Both the position numbers and the translations under genes were made by a program. Shown here piece after piece: positions 11,747-64,000 of a DNA stretch of 64,000 nucleotides (position 1 is the stretch's first letter; each line of letters begins with the position of its first letter). Under the pieces are notes generated by a model that was not told the DNA's origin, did not search any database, and was given only the letters and a program-made list of their open reading frames with translations. Origin of the DNA: Eleginops maclovinus (lineage: Eukaryota > Chordata > Actinopteri > Perciformes > Eleginopidae); NCBI RefSeq assembly GCF_036324505.1, contig NC_086364.1, positions 21,610,648-21,674,647 of the forward strand. The letters run 5' to 3'.

Positions 11747-12769
11747 CTGTGTCTCAATTTGCATACTTCTTTGAGTGCATTAGTGCGCCCCTATGCATGC
11801 ATGGTAAAAGGCATCGTGGAAAACACGGATGTGCACCGTAAAAACATGAAAGTATATTTGTCTAATATCTAGTCCGAATGTCTTTATACTTGATATAAGA
11901 CATAATAAATAAAGAGGTAACAATGCAGTGAGATATAGGGTCGTGTTGTTAGATGTATCTCTGATGAAACGAGTATTCTTTTTCATGTTTATTGGAAAAC
12001 TGAAAACTTTTGAGCATTTCTGGCTTCAAAATAAGTCTTTCCAACTATTAACAGGATCTAATTTAGCAAAGAAATCCCATCTTATTTCCAGAAATGCAGT
12101 TTCTTTACTTATTACAAGCAAAAACACCTTGTTTTTACTAATCTTTTACTTGGTTTTGAAGCAGCATTTCTTCCAGTGTGCACTTAAAACCTCCAAAGAG
12201 TTGGGTGTATGCGGTGATGCTGGACTCCTCTCACACTATGACCGCCATCATGGCTACGTAGCGGAAGTTGTGCAGCAGTGGCAGTTATGGTTGCTCCGGT
12301 AAACACAGCATCACACAAATACAATTTAAACTTGTGGGCGTTATTTTTGCACATTAAGTCACGAACCACTCAAATTGCATCCAAAAAAAGCCACATTTTT
12401 TGGGGTTTAATGGAGCATCTAGCTAAAAGCGGGCGAATTTGAGGCGCTGCAAAAACTGTTTACAGTACAGTGCTCTCAAAACTGTCAAAATGTTCAGTGT
12501 GGAATGATGGACACTTCTCACAATCAACTAAACTATCTCGAGCTTTGTACCGGAAGTTGTGCAACCAGCCGCAGCTATGGCTCTGGTGAACACAGCACTC
12601 GACAAATAGAAGTCATTTGTTTTGTGCCTCTTGTATTGTACCACAAAAGAAGCAACCGTTCATTTATTGGGTTAAGCGCTGTAATGTTTTGGTAGCACGA
12701 ACGATCGTTGCTACCTAGCTAGCTAACAGCGTTCACATGCAGTGTACTGTTCAAATTGAGACACAGCCT
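11747..12769. mobile_element. MITE with 17-bp inverted ends, carrying a nested insert
   Basis: The left end GCTGTGTCTCAATTTG (about 11747) is inverted at the right end as CAAATTGAGACACAGC (about 12754-12769). Internally, two related segments (CGGAAGTTGTGCAGCAG near 12262 and CGGAAGTTGTGCAACCAG near 12551) suggest duplication. The stretch from about 11834 (CACCGTAAAAAC) to about 12180 (TTCCAGTGTG) looks like another small element nested inside. No transposase was seen. Confidence 0.65.
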
Positions 12770-13134
12770 ATGTGTGTGTTGTGTGTATGGCTTTCTAAAA
12801 GGATGCATTGTTCTTGTAAATCTCAGCAGCACACGTGTCCTTCAGCAGGTTTCTTTGGTCCAACGTCCTGATCGCATACGGTGAGTTCACCGTCACTTCT
12901 TTTTAAAAACTAAAAATGGACGGACATTCTCAGTGGTCCCAGTTCGATGTGTCTGTCCTTGCAGGAGCGCGCCACTGAAGATGATACAAAAAGTCAGAAT
13001 ACTCGAAACAGAAAAAGAAAGAAGTACCTGACTCTGTACTTGTAATGTTTGTTTCTTTGCTTGTCCAGCAAAGAGAAAGTCTTTAGTGTGCCTATCGGTT
13101 CCCCGGGGGTTAGGAGGGCATTAGGGATGTCTGG

Positions 13135-13235
13135 GAAGTTCTAGACCTGCGTGGAATAGGAGCGGTGCAGCGTTGCGTACCGCCCAGCCGGATGGGCGGC
13201 GCATTGCGGCGAGTGCTGCTCCTGGTCTAGACTTC
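13135..13235 (-). promoter_or_regulatory. Long imperfect hairpin just after the plppr2 stop codon
   Basis: The minus-strand RNA can pair GAAG-TCTAGACC (13235-13224) with GGTCTAGAACTTC (13147-13135), with one bulged base. Further in, AGGAGC pairs with GCTCCT, then TGCG with CGCA, and the apex is CCGCCCA/TGGGCGG around a six-base loop. The base of the structure lies 65 nt after the stop codon. The pairing is seen directly. A role in mRNA stability, localisation or translation is only an inference, and a short fold-back transposon remnant would look similar. Confidence 0.5.
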
Positions 13236-13299
13236 GCTGGAAATGGAGCGAGACGGTATGAGGACATCGGGGGTTGCGGGGAACCGATAGGGCTGATGG

Positions 13300-62637
<49,338 letters not shown>

Positions 62638-62690
62638 CCCTCTCTCTGTTTCTCTGAGCGTCCCTCTGTCCGGCTCTCAGTCTCCTAATC
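62638..62690 (-). other. plppr2: plppr2 5' UTR portion of the start-codon exon
   Basis: Upstream of the ATG on the minus strand, a polypyrimidine tract followed by CAG (acceptor AG at 62692-62691, context TCTTTCCTTCAG) marks a likely 3' splice site. The start-codon exon would therefore begin at 62690 with 53 nt of 5' UTR. A spliced leader exon before the coding start is inferred. No CpG-rich promoter-like sequence is seen between 62700 and 64000, so the transcription start probably lies outside the window. Confidence 0.55.
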
Positions 62691-63881
62691 CTGAAGGAAA
62701 GAGGATAAAGCCGGTCAGTCCACTGGTCAGGTCCAAAGTGTGAGATTAAATGAAATCCAATCAAGACCAACGAGAGATCCAGGGCTTTCTACGGTGTCTT
62801 ATCTTTCATCCTGAACAATAGAACTGCTGTTTCATCTTTATTGTTTATATTTTGCATAAGCTACACCCATAAATATTCAAAGCTCACACAAAAAGTGAAC
62901 TCATTTTGTCTCACTGGGGGCTGTGTGCATTCTTCAGTTTACTGTTGCATTCATTTAAATTGCTTTTTCTTATTTTGGATTTGTATGCATCATGCATCAG
63001 AGCAGCCCCAGGAGAATAAACAAAACAGTTGGAATGAATTTTAAAACCTGCGTCACGATCTGCTTCTTTATACCAAACACACTGAAACACTTTTTAAGAT
63101 GAAAAAAGCTCATTACATTATATTCCAGTGAATACAACACAGGTTAGGTGAACAGTCACACAATATTAGCACAGTATTATTAGCACAGTTATCTAAAAGT
63201 CAGTGCAAAACAAGTTGTGCTAGGAGCTAAGTAAAGACAGGTAGCGCTAAGTGGTAATGTGCTCCTGTAGCTAGCAAGCTAACTAGCAATATGGTGCTAG
63301 CTAGCCCAGAACAGTGTGTCAGCAGTCTACAGTACTTTTTAGAAAGTGTTGCTAGTTTGCTTTAACACAGAAACAGTATATAAGTACATTACAAAACAGT
63401 AGTAGCTTCTTACTCTTTAATCCTCACATGCGTAAGTGGTGATATGTTGCTAGCCCGGAGAATGCTAATGCTAGCTAGCAACAGAGCAAGGCTGTTAGAG
63501 AAAACTGAAAGCCTCAGTAGGGTAGCTTTTTACAGTTTTGCTAGCTTAATTTAAGAAAGTAATCAGTGAAAAAGTGCTTTACACAACTGTCCCTCAAGCT
63601 AACAATATCAACAACTCAAAAGAACTGATTGGTTTCTCTTTTTAGGACAGTTGTTTGATAACTTTTTTAACAATATCACGGTTTTGGTTGAAATTAGTGC
63701 ATTTGTTACGTGACTTTAAGCTAAGTAAGTATCTTCATTACGTTCATGATATAAAAACTTTATGTTTGTTTCGAACCTAAGACACAAAAGGCGGTCTCCC
63801 TGGGTGAAAGTCCATCCAGTGCTTCTTTGTTGGACCCATCAATCCACCACAACATTTCATTTTACGCAGATTTCTGTCTCT

Positions 63882-63884
<3 letters not shown>
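62691..63884 (-). other. plppr2: Intron upstream of the plppr2 start-codon exon (partial)
   Basis: It begins with the acceptor TCTTTCCTTCAG. It is AT-rich, with a GCTAGC-rich stretch at 63230-63545 that looks like two very diverged direct repeats. No promoter or exon was recognised. Confidence 0.5.

Positions 63885-63966
<82 letters not shown>
63885..63966. repeat. (CA)41 microsatellite
   Basis: A pure CA tract near the window edge. Confidence 0.97.
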
Positions 63967-63969
<3 letters not shown>

Positions 63970-64000
63970 GATAAGTATGGACAATAAGTAAAGCAGCTTA

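Larger units (their letters stand above)
10662..13299 (-). other. plppr2: Probable plppr2 3' UTR and 3' flank
   Basis: Sequence after the stop codon on the minus strand. It is GC-rich near the stop, then holds a 1 kb MITE (11747-12769) and GT and TCA microsatellites. Two AATAAA signals fit a 3' end on the minus strand: at 11436-11431 (context AAATAAAGC) and at 10667-10662 (context GAATAAAATG). Which one is used, and whether the MITE is transcribed, cannot be told from sequence alone. The limits given are therefore a guess. Confidence 0.35.

Overview
The window reads as teleost fish nuclear DNA, probably a percomorph (a guess from the repeat content). It has spliced exons with GT-AG boundaries, kilobase-scale introns full of DNA-transposon remnants, tRNA-derived SINEs, long (CA)n/(GT)n microsatellites and several minisatellite arrays. 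There are no operons, bacterial genes or viral genes. Almost all open frames longer than 60 codons are chance or repeat translations.

One protein-coding gene is supported: a phospholipid phosphatase-related protein that best matches PLPPR2 (LPPR2/PRG-4), on the minus strand. All seven coding exons can be placed: 62569-62637, 37732-37919, 18788-18908, 18049-18299, 16909-17085, 16157-16300 and 13300-13335. The exon phases agree and the protein is 328 codons once one missing base in exon 2 is allowed for. Read literally, exon 2 has a single-base deletion near 37819/37820 that shifts the frame into a stop in exon 3. The other six exons are clean, so an assembly error or a segregating null allele is more likely than an old pseudogene. 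The first (non-coding) exon and the promoter must lie beyond position 64000. A strongly foldable sequence of about 100 nt begins 65 nt after the stop codon.

Layout from low to high coordinates: 1-10.5 kb is DNA downstream of the gene, made of nested hAT-like elements and a minisatellite-bearing MITE. 10.5-13.3 kb is the probable 3' UTR and flank, interrupted by a 1 kb MITE. 13.3-18.9 kb holds exons 7 to 3 with short introns. 18.9-37.7 kb is intron 2, 37.9-62.6 kb is intron 1, and 62.7-64 kb is the 3' part of the intron before the first coding exon.

The most unusual material is repetitive. (1) A non-autonomous element with 18-bp inverted ends (AGAGTGGTGCAGGRATGA) carries a 72-bp internal unit. 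The unit is single in some copies but expanded to about 10, 14, 7 and 8-9 units at four loci within 58 kb. (2) Two very large arrays of a 32-bp palindrome-rich unit face each other as an inverted repeat 4.1 kb apart. About 300 bp of unique flank in the two arms differs at only one base by eye. The 32-bp unit appears to derive from the end of a common hAT-like MITE, of which a more normal copy lies next to exon 2. Both cases look like transposon ends or interiors seeding satellite DNA inside the introns of one neuronal gene.
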